This document shows positions 26,310 to 35,762 of a stretch of 64,000 nt of DNA, one piece after another. The notes below the pieces were generated by a model, which saw only the letters and a program-made list of their open reading frames with translations, ran no database searches and was not told the DNA's origin. A program made the position numbers and the translations under genes. The stretch's first letter is position 1. Each line of letters begins with the position of its first letter. The DNA comes from JAGVSR01 sp963750715. Lineage in GTDB: Bacteria > Pseudomonadota > Alphaproteobacteria > Rhizobiales > Hyphomicrobiaceae. Where the stretch lies: the NCBI GenBank assembly GCA_963750715.1, contig CAVVRP010000014.1, positions 186,001 through 250,000 on the forward strand, written 5' to 3'.

Positions 26310-26334
26310 AGCCCTCGGTCTCCGAGGGCTTTTT
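26310..26334. terminator. Bidirectional Rho-independent terminator
   Basis: AGCCCTCGG-TCT-CCGAGGGCT flanked by seven A on the left and TTTTT on the right. It can end transcription of the plus-strand secreted-protein gene and of the minus-strand cytochrome genes. Confidence 0.9.
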
Positions 26335-26390
26335 CGTAGCAGGCCACTTGACGAGGCTCCTTGATCCGAAGGCAACCACTTGGAAGTCGC

Positions 26391-26757
26391 TTATTCCTTC
26401 GCCTTGAGCGACATGATGTAGGCAATGATGTCTCTCAGTTCCCCGAGGTGGAACGACAGCTTCGGCGCCTCAGGATGGGAATTGACAAGGGCTCCGGCCA
26501 AACGACTTGGTGCCTGATCAGGCCGGTTGCCAATTGAGAGGAAGCTCGGGACCCCACTTGCCCCGGATAGGGACCCACATTGTGCAGACTGAGCAGTGGC
26601 TTTCGGCCAGTTCCCTCCCTCTGCTTGGGTCGGCAACATCGGACTGGGCAAGTGCGGGACTTACCATGACGGCTGCCATCAAGAATGTGACCAGCCGTGG
26701 GTTCCATCTTCTCAAGCATTGATTGTCTCCAGTGTCGGATGGCGTCAGAGCTTTCAA
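26391..26757 (-). pseudogene. Small c-type cytochrome, copy 2, with several frameshifts
   Basis: In pieces it reads LRRWNPRLVTFLMAAVMVSP-ALAQ (signal peptide), SDVADPSRGRELAESHCSVC, HNVGPYPG, GVPSFLSIGNRPDQAPSRLA and LGELRDIIAYIMSLKAKE. The whole is equivalent to the intact gene at 26770. One base is missing exactly at the haem site, so CSVCH reads CSVCT. Two more shifts lie near the start and after YPG. It is the downstream member of a tandem pair. Confidence 0.85.
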
Positions 26758-26769
26758 GCGACCCTAAAA

Positions 26770-27108
26770 TTAGTCCGTCGCCTTGAGAGACATGATGTAG
26801 GCAATGATGTCGCTCAGGTCCTTCGTCGTGAATGACGTTCGAGGCATGTCGGGATGAGGAAAAATTATAGCTTCGGCCAATCTTTCTGCTGATTGGTGAG
26901 GTCTGGTCGCAATCGTAACGAAACTCGGCACCTGGTTCTCTGTGTTGTCAGATTGGTCGCGCGTCACGTCGTGGCAGAGCGAGCAAAGGTACGCTGCTAG
27001 CTCTTGCCCACGAGCAAGGTCGGCGGGACGGTGTTGAGCGAGTGTGGGACCTGCTCCGACTGCTGGTATCAACAGCGTGAACAGCAAGTGCGTCCATCTT
27101 CTCAGCAT
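26770..27108 (-). CDS. Small periplasmic c-type cytochrome (intact copy)
   Basis: 112 residues. A signal peptide (LLFTLLIPAVGAGPTLA) is followed by a single haem site CSLCH in GQELAAYLCSLCHDV. The methionine ligand is probably in HPDMPRTSF, and the C-terminal helix DLSDIIAYIMSLKATD is typical of class I cytochromes. It should shuttle electrons in the periplasm. Its partner is unknown. It is the only undamaged member of a family with three broken copies in this region. Confidence 0.85.
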   Translation of the reverse strand: MLRRWTHLLFTLLIPAVGAGPTLAQHRPADLARGQELAAYLCSLCHDVTRDQSDNTENQVPSFVTIATRPHQSAERLAEAIIFPHPDMPRTSFTTKDLSDIIAYIMSLKATD

Positions 27109-27164
27109 CCATCCCCCACCAAAGTCGGCCCAGACCTCACGAGCCTTTGTTGATCAACTGTCCG

Positions 27165-27391
27165 GTATGCTACTCGTTCAACGAAGGCTTTCTGAAAAGG
27201 GGCAAGCTTGCCATGCCGGTGCTTGCGATAGGTGGTGAAAAGTCGTTCGGCAGCACCATGGCGGAGGTTATGCTTTTGCAGCCGACAACGTCCAATCAGG
27301 CGTGATTCCAGACGCGGGACATTGGATCATGGAGGAGAACCCCTCGGCAACAATTTCGATTGTGCGCGAGTTTCTGAACTCCAAGGTGTAA
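27165..27391 (+). pseudogene. Alpha/beta-hydrolase C-terminal remnant
   Basis: FLKRGKLAMPVLAIGGEKSF then, after a frameshift near 27280, DNVQSGVIPDAGHWIMEENP and SIVREFLNSKV. This is the end of an alpha/beta-hydrolase of the epoxide hydrolase or dehalogenase type, with the catalytic histidine in DAGHW. The N-terminal part is missing. Confidence 0.7.
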
Positions 27392-27538
27392 CAAAATACG
27401 TGAGGGACCAGGTCGGTCTAGCAGGCAGGTATCGTTCCGAACTGCGTTGCGTTCGACCGGATTTTCGATGTTGAACAGCGACGTGTTGCTTTAAGAGAGT
27501 TACGGCTGCGCGAAGTCGATCTCGAACACGGAGTGAAC

Positions 27539-28738
27539 ATGTCTCTAGAAACGAATTTCACCCCATCCAAGGCTAAGCCCGCAGAGCATTTGTTCGAGCG
27601 GATTCGCTTGGGCCGAATGACGTTGCCTCATCGCATCGCAATGGCGCCGTTGACCCGCTCGCGGGCACGCCAGCCCGGCAACGTCCCGACGCCGCTCAAT
27701 GCCAGCTACTACGTGCAACGTTCATCTGCCGCGCTGATTATCAGCGAGGCGACCCAGATCTCGATGCAAGGCCAGGGCTACGCGTGGACACCCGGTATTC
27801 ACAGCCGCGAGCAGGTCGAGGGCTGGCGTCTCGTCACCGACGCGGTGCGCGCCTCGGGCGGTCGGATCTTCCTCCAGCTCTGGCATGTCGGACGCATTTC
27901 CCACCCAGCGCTGCAGCCGGACGGGATGCTGCCCGTCGCACCATCCGCCATCCGCCCGGCCGGTCAGGCGTTCATCGAAAACGAGCGCGGCGAGGGGGAG
28001 CTCGTTCCCTTCGTCACGCCGCGGGCGCTCGATATCGTCGAGATGCCCTACATCGTGCAGCAGTACGAACGAGGTGCTCGCAACGCCCTGGCGGCAGGCT
28101 TCGATGGGGTCGAGATTCACTCGGCAAATGGCTATTTGCTTGACCAGTTCATCAATTCGCTGACGAATACCAGAACCGATGCCTATGGCGGCTCGATCTC
28201 CGGTCGTTCGCGTCTGCTGTTGGAAGTGGTCGAGGCGGTCAAGGGCGTGTGCGGAGGCGATCGCGTCGGAGTTCGCTTGTCGCCGCTTGGGACGTTCAAC
28301 GACATCGGCGATTCAGATCCCGAAGTCACGTTCGGTTCAATTGCTGAGCAGCTCTCGGGCCAAGACCTCGCCTATCTTCATCTCGTCAATCCGGCGACGG
28401 CCGACCTTGACCAGGGCCGCGAGCCGAATCCCCGTGCCCTCGCCGTCCTCGATCTGATGCGTGCGAAGTATCGCGGAACCTTGATGCTGGCTGGCGGCTT
28501 TGACCGCGATCGTGCCGAGGCCTGGCTTCAGAAGGGTGCCGCAGATATCATCGCTTTCGGGCGTAAGTTTTTGGCAAACCCGGACCTGCCCCGGCGCCTG
28601 CGCGAGCGCACGCAGCTCAATGCCGATGACTCGACCACCTATTACGGGGGAGGCGCGAAGGGCTACACGGACTACCCGACGCTTGAACAGGAAGGGGGCG
28701 AAGCACCCAAGCCCTGCGTAGACGATCGCTGGCGGTAA
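27539..28738 (+). CDS. nemA: Ene-reductase, Old Yellow Enzyme family (NemA-like)
   Basis: 399 residues, an FMN-dependent TIM barrel. It has RIAMAPLTRSRA near the start, GRIFLQLWHVGRIS, the substrate-binding HSANGYLLDQF and TDAYGGSISGR with the proton-donor tyrosine, and LMLAGGFD and IAFGRKFLANPDLP for FMN binding. Such enzymes reduce activated alkenes, N-ethylmaleimide or nitro compounds with NAD(P)H. The ATG at 27539 follows GGAG (27530-27533); a GTG is two codons earlier. It stands alone next to an alpha/beta-hydrolase remnant. Confidence 0.92.
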   Translation: MSLETNFTPSKAKPAEHLFERIRLGRMTLPHRIAMAPLTRSRARQPGNVPTPLNASYYVQRSSAALIISEATQISMQGQGYAWTPGIHSREQVEGWRLVTDAVRASGGRIFLQLWHVGRISHPALQPDGMLPVAPSAIRPAGQAFIENERGEGELVPFVTPRALDIVEMPYIVQQYERGARNALAAGFDGVEIHSANGYLLDQFINSLTNTRTDAYGGSISGRSRLLLEVVEAVKGVCGGDRVGVRLSPLGTFNDIGDSDPEVTFGSIAEQLSGQDLAYLHLVNPATADLDQGREPNPRALAVLDLMRAKYRGTLMLAGGFDRDRAEAWLQKGAADIIAFGRKFLANPDLPRRLRERTQLNADDSTTYYGGGAKGYTDYPTLEQEGGEAPKPCVDDRWR

Positions 28739-28941
28739 TTCGTCGACCAGCATTATCGTCAGTGGACAACGCTGAGCAATACCCGTGTTTAAAATTCCGT
28801 CTGTACTCTGGATGCAGCAGAGCAAATGACCCTGATTCTGGGCGCCATCCGCAATCTCATCTCCGTCACAGAGACGGGATTTGACGCCGATTCCCAAGGA
28901 CTGTATCGTGCAGTCTATTTTGCAAACGAGTTGGTGCGTTG

Positions 28942-30430
28942 ATGCAACGCTGTCCCTCGTGCGCACATGAAATTGTCAGCTCCCAAAGGTTCTGCGGAGA
29001 GTGTGGTGTTCGTCTGCCTGCCGAGGCGGTCACTGGCATTCCAGAAAATCTGGCACAGTCCTACACTCCATCCCATCTCGCACGCGATGTTCCGAAATCC
29101 CGCTTCGCTCTCGAGGGCGAGCATAAATTGGTGACAGTTGTTTTCTGTGACATCGCCAACTCGACGGCGCTCGCCGCGCGTGTAGGCGCGGACGCCATGC
29201 ACAAGCTGCTCAACCAATTCTTTGATCTCGCACTCGCGGAGGTGCACCGCTACGGGGGTGCCATCAACCAGTTCCTGGGCGATGGGTTCATGGCGCTGTT
29301 CGGGCCGCCGATTGCGCACGAGGACCATGCGCGGCGGGCCTTGCTGGCAGCTACCTCCATTATGCAAAGGATCAAGAATGCTGAAGGTGACGCTCAGGCG
29401 TTGCGCGAGGTGCGCCTGCGCATGGGGTTGAACACCGGCGAGGTGGTGGTAGGCAAGATCGGCGACAACCTCCGCATGGACTACACGGCCATCGGTGACA
29501 CTACCAACCTGGCTGTGTGCCTGCAGAGCTTCGCTGAGCCTGACACGATCCGCGTCAGCGAGGCGACCTGCCGTGCCGCGAAGACTCATTTCACATTTAA
29601 GGACCTCGGCAGACGTGCGCTGAAGGGCATTGACAAACGTGTAGCTGTGTTTGAGCCGACGACGTTGAAGCAGGCGCTCAAGACGAACGGGGCGTCGATG
29701 GATCGCTGTCCCTCGTGTGCACATGAAAGTGTCAGCCTTCAGAGGTTCTGCGGAGAGTGTGGTGCTCGTCTGCCTGCCGAGGCGGTCACTGGCATTCCAG
29801 AAAATCTGACACAGTCCTACACACCATCCCATCTCGCACGCAATGTCCTGAAATCCCGGTTCGCTCTCGAGGGAGAGCATAAGATGGTGACAGTTGTTTT
29901 CTGTGACATCGCCAATTCGACGGCGCTCGCCGCACGTGTAGGGGCGGACGCCATGCACAAGCTGCTCAATCAGTTCTTTGACCTCGCACTCGCGGAGGTG
30001 CACCACTACGGGGGAACCATCAACCAGTTCCTGGGTGACGGGTTCATGGCGCTGTTCGGGGCGCCGATAGCCCATGAAGACCACGCGGGCCGCGCCGTGC
30101 TGGCAGCTACCTCCATTATGCAAAGGATCAAGAATGCTGAAGGTGAGGCCCAGGCGCTGTGTGACGTGCGCCTGCGCATGGGGTTGAACACTGGGATGGT
30201 GGTGGTTGGCAAGATCGGCGACAAACTGCGCATGGACTACACGGCCGTTGGCGATACGACCAACCTTGCCGCGCGCCTGCAGAGCCTCGCCGAACCCGGC
30301 ACGATCCGCGTAAGCGAGACGACCCGTCGCGCTGCGGAAACGCACCTCACGTTCAGGGACCTCGGCAGACATGCATTAAAGGGCATCGATGCCCGTGTCG
30401 CTGTGTTCGAACCGCTGACGGTTAGAACGA
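28942..30430 (+). repeat. Tandem in-frame duplication of a 756-base module
   Basis: Bases 28942-29697 and from 29698 on are highly similar at DNA level, including long identical runs and shared synonymous sites. The unit length of 252 codons keeps the frame. The second copy fades into the linker to the ATPase near 30430. Confidence 0.9.
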
Positions 30431-33400
30431 CGAAGGAGAGTTACGCGCTCCGGCGACGAGAACGCATCGGTTCGGAACTCGTCGGCCGTAAGCAGGAGTT
30501 TTCCACCCTGGTGCAATCGCTCTCCGCGCTCGGCGACGGACGCGGCGAGATCATACTCCTTCGCGGAGAGCCGGGAGTAGGCAAGTCACGCATCCTCGCC
30601 GAAGCCAGACGGCGCGATGAGGCGGCGCGCATTCTCTGGCTCGAGGGGCGCGCGATATCATTTGGTCGGACGCTGAGCTACTGGCCGTTCATCGAGATTC
30701 TGAGATCCGCGTTTGATATCGGGGAGAGCGATACCGAGGCGGAGGCCAGGAGAAAACTCGAGGCCGGCGTTCGCGCGCTATTCGATACTCGCGGATCAGA
30801 AATTGTGCCCTATCTTGCAGCTGTCATGTCGCTTGAACTTAGCCGGGAATATGAGCAGCGAGTTAGGTTTCTCGATGCACAGGCCATGAAGCGCCAGGTA
30901 TTCCTGACCATGCGCCTGCTGTTCGAGCGTCTTGCCGAGCGTCAACCTGTTCTGTTGGTCTTTGAAGACTGGCACTGGGTCGACCAGTCATCGGTCGCGC
31001 TGTGCGAGCATCTGATTCCTCTTGCAATGAGCCTGCCGGTTTCGTTTTGGCTTGTTACGCGAAGCGAGCCACCCGAGCCTGCCGAGCGCCTGAGGACGAC
31101 TGTGGCAGCATTACAGGAAATCAAGCTGAAAGAAATCGCACTCGCTCCGCTTGACGAAGAGCACCGCCGAGCCCTGATCGTCAACCTCCTCGGTGCCGCA
31201 AACCTTCCGGAGCCTGCACTAGCTCAAATCGAGCGACGCACAGAGGGCAACCCCTTTTTCATAGAGGAAGTTGTGCGCACATTGATCGCGGACGGCACTT
31301 TGGTGCGGCATGCAGAGGCAGGAGGATGGCGGCTCTCGGCTCCGGTCTCTGAGCTCAACATTCCAGATACCGTGCACGACGTGATCATTGCACGCATCGA
31401 TCGGTTGGAGGACAGCGTCAAGAGTGTGCTTCGATTCGCATCCGTCATCGGACGCAACTTCTTCTTGCGCATTCTAAAGGTTATCAGCGAGTCCGCTGAT
31501 AATGTGGAGCAGAGTGTGAGCCGACTCGAGGAGGCCGAGCTGATCCGGCTGCGACAGCAGGTCCCCGAGATAGAATACATTTTCAAACATGCATTGGTCC
31601 AAGAAGCGGCCTATGGAAGCATCCTCGCCGAACGTCGCCGCGCGATCCACCGTGGCGTTGCCCGCGCGATCGAGCAGCTGTTTGCCGATCGTCGCGATGA
31701 GTTCGTGAGCCTGCTCGCCTATCACTATGCGCGCGCCGAGGATTGGGAGAACGCGTACGCCGCGTTGCTTTCCGCCGGAGATCAGGCCGGCCGCATTGCT
31801 GCTGATGCCGAGGCGCTGGAGCACTACCGGCAGGCCGAGGCGATGTTCATGAAGGTTGCCAGTCGGGAGTTGACGGCACTCCAGCGCGCCACCATGGACC
31901 GCAAAATCGGGCAGGCGTACTACGGCGTTGGTAACTATGAGCAGGCCGTTGATCATTTCGCGCGGGCCCTGGCGCATTTCGATATCCACTATCCAAGGAG
32001 CCACTGGGGGGTGCTCCGCGGGATCGTCAGCTATCTTTCTGCGCACTTCCTGCGCACGCTAGTCCGGCTGCCAGACGCAATCGCCCGACCCCGGCTCGAC
32101 GTCGCCTCCGCCAGGGAGATCTCCACAATTTGCCAGTCGCTCACATGGCTCGACTATTTTGCCGATGAGAAACGCATGACGCTCGACGGCTTGATCGAGC
32201 TCAATGCTGGCGAGCGCAGCGGCGACGCGCTCGGGCGCAGTCGTGGTCTGGCTGGCCTCGGCATCGTGCTGATGCTACTGGGACGACACAGGCTCGCGCA
32301 TCGACATGCGCTCATGGCTAACTCGATCGCGCAAGATGCCAGTGCCCCTGCGGCCATTGCGTTTTCCCAGTTTACCTGCGCCTGGGTCGCATTGACGGCA
32401 GGATCACTCGCAGAGGCAGACCGGACCTTCGAGCAGGCCACGTCGGCCTACGAGGCTATCGGCGATCTGCGTGGTCGCTGCGGCGCAGCAGCCATGCGCA
32501 TTTGGGCTCTCCTGCATCGAGCCGAGTTCGCGCAAGCGCTCGCGCTCGCAGAGGATGTTGTGCGAGTGGGTGAGGGCGCGGGGGACCCGCACGCCATGTC
32601 TTACGGTCTCAACTCGCTCGGCGTCCTGCGCCTGACCGTCGGTCCCTTGGATGAAGCCGAGAGGAACCTCGAGCGCGACCGCGCCGTGACGCTGCGGGTC
32701 TCGTCCCATCGCATGCACGCCAGCGCCTGCGGTCTTCTGGGTAAGTGCTATTTGAGGCAAGGGCGGCTGCGGAGCGCCTCGCGAATCTTGCACGAGACGA
32801 TGCATCTGATCGAAGCGAACAGAATGAACGACCTCTTCATGGCAGATGGGGTAATGGGCTTCGCAGAGCTCTCGCTAATCGAGGCGGCCGGCCTGACCGG
32901 AACATCGCGCCGCACGGCGCTGCGACGCGGCGATCAGACCTGTGCAGCGGCGCTGCGACTGAGCAGGAAGGCGGCGGTGGCCTGGCGGCCGGAAGCAATT
33001 CGGCTGCATGGGACGCTGGCTTGGATGTGCGGCTCAAGGAGACGGGCGATCACTCGATGGCAGGAGAGCATTGCGATCGCCGAGACCATGGGCATGCCCG
33101 TCGAGCGGGCTCGGACACTCCTCGAGATGGGGGACCGGCTCAGGGATGTCGACCTCGTCGATGAGGCACGGGCAACCTTCCAGAGCACCGGCGCCAAGGT
33201 CGATCTCGCGTTCGCCTTGCACGTCTTGGCGCGAATGGCATCGGTCTCGGTTTCCAATACCGCGGCGGCATTGGCGCTCTACGATCAGGCCATCGCCGGG
33301 CTCAGTGAGGTGAAGGCCGAATTTCGGCTCGGGCTTGCCTACCAGGAGCGCGCAAAGCTTCTTGTGCAGGCCGGTCGGCACGAGGAAGCTCAGTCTGACC

Positions 33401-33486
33401 TGGCCCGGGCCCGGCGCAGCCTCGAGGCAGTCTCCGACGCCGCAGAAGAGACTAGAGTGAAACATACGGCAGCAATCGCGGCCTAA
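28942..33486 (+). CDS. Double class III cyclase - ATPase - TPR protein
   Basis: 1514 residues. The order is zinc ribbon (CPSC…FCGEC, 4-21), class III nucleotide cyclase (about 60-240), a second zinc ribbon and cyclase (about 256-492), a STAND/AAA-type ATPase with Walker A GEPGVGKS (about 541) and LLVFEDWHWVDQ, and long TPR-like helices to the end. The two zinc-ribbon-plus-cyclase units are near-identical repeats. The metal aspartates are present in both (FCDIANST and FLGDGF). The transition-state arginine (NLAAR) is kept only in unit 2; unit 1 reads NLAVC. It probably makes cAMP under control of a signal sensed by the ATPase/TPR part. The ATG at 28942 is preferred over a TTG one codon earlier. 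Confidence 0.88.
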   Translation: MQRCPSCAHEIVSSQRFCGECGVRLPAEAVTGIPENLAQSYTPSHLARDVPKSRFALEGEHKLVTVVFCDIANSTALAARVGADAMHKLLNQFFDLALAEVHRYGGAINQFLGDGFMALFGPPIAHEDHARRALLAATSIMQRIKNAEGDAQALREVRLRMGLNTGEVVVGKIGDNLRMDYTAIGDTTNLAVCLQSFAEPDTIRVSEATCRAAKTHFTFKDLGRRALKGIDKRVAVFEPTTLKQALKTNGASMDRCPSCAHESVSLQRFCGECGARLPAEAVTGIPENLTQSYTPSHLARNVLKSRFALEGEHKMVTVVFCDIANSTALAARVGADAMHKLLNQFFDLALAEVHHYGGTINQFLGDGFMALFGAPIAHEDHAGRAVLAATSIMQRIKNAEGEAQALCDVRLRMGLNTGMVVVGKIGDKLRMDYTAVGDTTNLAARLQSLAEPGTIRVSETTRRAAETHLTFRDLGRHALKGIDARVAVFEPLTVRTTKESYALRRRERIGSELVGRKQEFSTLVQSLSALGDGRGEIILLRGEPGVGKSRILAEARRRDEAARILWLEGRAISFGRTLSYWPFIEILRSAFDIGESDTEAEARRKLEAGVRALFDTRGSEIVPYLAAVMSLELSREYEQRVRFLDAQAMKRQVFLTMRLLFERLAERQPVLLVFEDWHWVDQSSVALCEHLIPLAMSLPVSFWLVTRSEPPEPAERLRTTVAALQEIKLKEIALAPLDEEHRRALIVNLLGAANLPEPALAQIERRTEGNPFFIEEVVRTLIADGTLVRHAEAGGWRLSAPVSELNIPDTVHDVIIARIDRLEDSVKSVLRFASVIGRNFFLRILKVISESADNVEQSVSRLEEAELIRLRQQVPEIEYIFKHALVQEAAYGSILAERRRAIHRGVARAIEQLFADRRDEFVSLLAYHYARAEDWENAYAALLSAGDQAGRIAADAEALEHYRQAEAMFMKVASRELTALQRATMDRKIGQAYYGVGNYEQAVDHFARALAHFDIHYPRSHWGVLRGIVSYLSAHFLRTLVRLPDAIARPRLDVASAREISTICQSLTWLDYFADEKRMTLDGLIELNAGERSGDALGRSRGLAGLGIVLMLLGRHRLAHRHALMANSIAQDASAPAAIAFSQFTCAWVALTAGSLAEADRTFEQATSAYEAIGDLRGRCGAAAMRIWALLHRAEFAQALALAEDVVRVGEGAGDPHAMSYGLNSLGVLRLTVGPLDEAERNLERDRAVTLRVSSHRMHASACGLLGKCYLRQGRLRSASRILHETMHLIEANRMNDLFMADGVMGFAELSLIEAAGLTGTSRRTALRRGDQTCAAALRLSRKAAVAWRPEAIRLHGTLAWMCGSRRRAITRWQESIAIAETMGMPVERARTLLEMGDRLRDVDLVDEARATFQSTGAKVDLAFALHVLARMASVSVSNTAAALALYDQAIAGLSEVKAEFRLGLAYQERAKLLVQAGRHEEAQSDLARARRSLEAVSDAAEETRVKHTAAIAA

Positions 33487-33567
33487 TTGCAGAAGCGGTT
33501 CACTTACGCGTCCCTCGAGCAACGAGGAGATCACAGCGCAGGTCCCAAACTCAACAGGACCGCTCAG

Positions 33568-34770
33568 GGTCTTGGTCGTGTAAGAACGCGACCATCGGGC
33601 AGTAGGCGGACCGGGCCCTGCCGATGGCGGGGATCGAGGTCCGATCACGCCCTGATGGCCGCCATCAGCGGCGTGATGCCCACGATGTTCATGACACGGG
33701 TCAGATTGTAGGCGAGGATGTGGAGCGCCATTTCGGTCGCGACCTTCGGCAAGGTCTTCATCAGGAAGTGGGTCGCGCCCATACGCAGGGGGCTGTTGAA
33801 GTAACCTCGATCGGCAACGGCTTCTAGAGTGTCAACCCGCATGACCGCCTTGGCGGCCTTGCCCACACGTGAGAGCTGCGCCCGATCCGATCCCGAAGTT
33901 GTCACATCGTGCGTGACGATCAGATGGTTTTCGGTCTCGACCGCCACCTGGACGTTATAGCCAACAATACCGGAACCTCGCCCGCTCGTGGCCATCGAGC
34001 GACTGTCGGGATCGGTCAACGAGATCTGCTGATCGGGGGAAGCAAGCATTTGCTTCTCGTAGGCTTCGAGCCGTTGCATTTCGCTTTCGAGCTTCGCAAG
34101 CTTCTCCTTGAGGTGCTTCGACTTGGCCGCCAGCGCTTCGGTCGGTTCTTGCAAGTCCGCCGTGTCGAGTTGACTGAGATAGCGAGCAACGCTTTCTTCC
34201 AACTGCGCTCGCCGACGTTCCACCTTGCCCTTCGTGAAGTTCTTGTCGCGATTGTTGACCGCCTTGAACTTACTGCCATCGATGGCGACACTCGCCACCG
34301 AAAGCAATCCCATCTCGCGACAGAGATCGACGAAGCGAGCGCACACTCTGCGTAATGCCGGCCCGTTATCCTTGCGGAAATCGGCGATCGTCTTGTGATC
34401 AGGCACGAGACGACCGAGCAGCCAGAGCACTTCGAGATTGCGGCCCGCCTCGCGCTCCAGGCGCCGGCTCGATTGCAAGCGGTTCAAATAGCCGTAGATG
34501 TAGAGCTTCAGCAGAACTGAGGGATGAAACGCGGGCCGTCCCGTTGCCGCTGGCGCCACGCCCTCGAAGCCCAACTGCTTCAAATCGAGAACATCGGCGA
34601 AGGCGTCTATTGCAAGAACCGGGTTCTCTTCATCAATCCAATCATCAAGACACTCTGGTAAAAGTGTCGCCTGCACCCGATCTACCCCTTCCACGAACCG
34701 CTTCATGATCACCCCCGAAGAATCATCAAGGAAATCATAAACGCGCCTGCGTTTTCACACAGCCAGGGTC
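33568..34770. mobile_element. IS1182-type insertion sequence, internally deleted
   Basis: Terminal inverted repeats are visible: 33568-33589 (ending GTGTAAGAACGC) and, on the other strand, 34749-34770 (ending GTGTGAAAACGC). They enclose one transposase gene read from right to left. The element is about 1.2 kb, shorter than the usual 1.6 kb or so, in line with the deletion seen in the transposase. Confidence 0.75.
33645..34706 (-). pseudogene. IS1182-family transposase with in-frame internal deletion
   Basis: The N-terminal part is normal: FVEGVDRVQATLLPECLDDW, GRPAFHPSVLLKLYIYGYLN and the first catalytic aspartate in VAIDGSKFKAVN, then a coiled-coil. The second aspartate is in VADRGYFNSP. 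There the sequence jumps straight to RMGATHFLMKTLPKVATEMA, which normally lies over 100 residues further on. The stretch with the third catalytic residue is gone, so the frame is open but the enzyme should be inactive. Confidence 0.85.
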
Positions 34771-35342
34771 AAAGGCGGAAGATACCGGATCGCCTCGACC
34801 AGGACTGCTCGTTCCCCATTAGCGGACCAAGCGAGCCAGCTGAGGGTCGGCGATGCTACTTTTCCGATGAAAGCCCATCACGCGCGCGGGCGCGTGCTCG
34901 TGCGTACTGCGCACTTAATTGACCGGCAACGCTCCCGAGGGTCCGGGCGATCACAGTTCTTTCGCAGTTAAAACTTGAGAGCGGGGTGGCGGGATTTCTT
35001 GCACTTTAAGGGGCAGACCCCGACACGCGCGCGCAAGGTACCTCAAGTATTCCCTGTGCTCCTCGGTTTCGTACTCCCGCCTCCATGGTTCAGACAACGT
35101 CCGCCGCGTCTGAGAGGAGAATGTGGCGAATAGTTCTGCGATCAGTGTTCGCCCCCTAGTAAGTCAGTTGTCGGATTACCATTTACACGGCTCGGCAAGG
35201 CACGACATGACAACGCATGTCGGCAAGGCGAGTGCGGCACGGCAGACCTAAGGTCTGCTCCCGTCACCGCTAACCGCTTCCACTCATCGTCCAGCCGCGT
35301 CCTTGCCGAACTCGCCGCCCGCGCGGCGACCGGAGAAGGACC
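34771..35342. other. Gap without a recognised gene
   Basis: No family-like frame on either strand between the insertion sequence and the next small gene. The only notable feature is a GGAGAAGG ribosome site at its right end. Confidence 0.5.
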
Positions 35343-35585
35343 ATGGATGAAGGTTACGTCCGAGAGATCCTGGAATGGGTCAGGCGTCTGCCACCGTTGA
35401 CGCGAGAACAGTTTCGCGCACTTACTTTGACTCATAGCAATGGCGGCCACGTTGCCGAATTAGTAGTGGCCGAGCGCCTCTATTTCCAAAAGGTCGAGGA
35501 GCCCACATCCCCCTCAAAGTCCCAGGTCCGCGAACTCGCGAAGGCATTTGGACGGGCGTTAGCAAACAAGATTAAGGAGCGATGA
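35343..35585 (+). CDS. Small hypothetical protein, helical and charged
   Basis: 80 residues: MDEGYVREILEWVRRLPPLT, REQFRALTLTHSNGGHVAEL and a basic C-terminus FGRALANKIKER. ATG 35343 is preceded by GGAGAAGG. No signal peptide or membrane segment, and no family recognised. Its codon use looks like the host's. A second short frame follows 18 bases later and could be co-translated. Confidence 0.5.
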   Translation: MDEGYVREILEWVRRLPPLTREQFRALTLTHSNGGHVAELVVAERLYFQKVEEPTSPSKSQVRELAKAFGRALANKIKER

Positions 35586-35603
35586 GAGGCTTCAATGAGA
35601 GCT

Positions 35604-35762
35604 ATGTCCAAGTTGCCGCCCAATCGAAATCTCTCGTCTAACCCCGACTTATCGGGCGCCGATCACCGCACACAAGAGGACCTTGCAATAGAAGGCGGGG
35701 GTGGGCGGGTTTATGAAGGTTGCCAGCCAGACCCCATCACAGGCGCGCGCAAACTACCGTAA
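35604..35762 (+). CDS. Possible 52-residue protein downstream of the small gene
   Basis: ATG 35604 gives MSKLPPNRNLSSNPDLSGAD followed by HRTQEDLAIEGGGGRVYEGC and QPDPITGARKLP, then TAA. It is hydrophilic with one cysteine and has no motif. The close spacing to the previous stop suggests an operon, but a chance frame is equally possible. Confidence 0.25.
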   Translation: MSKLPPNRNLSSNPDLSGADHRTQEDLAIEGGGGRVYEGCQPDPITGARKLP

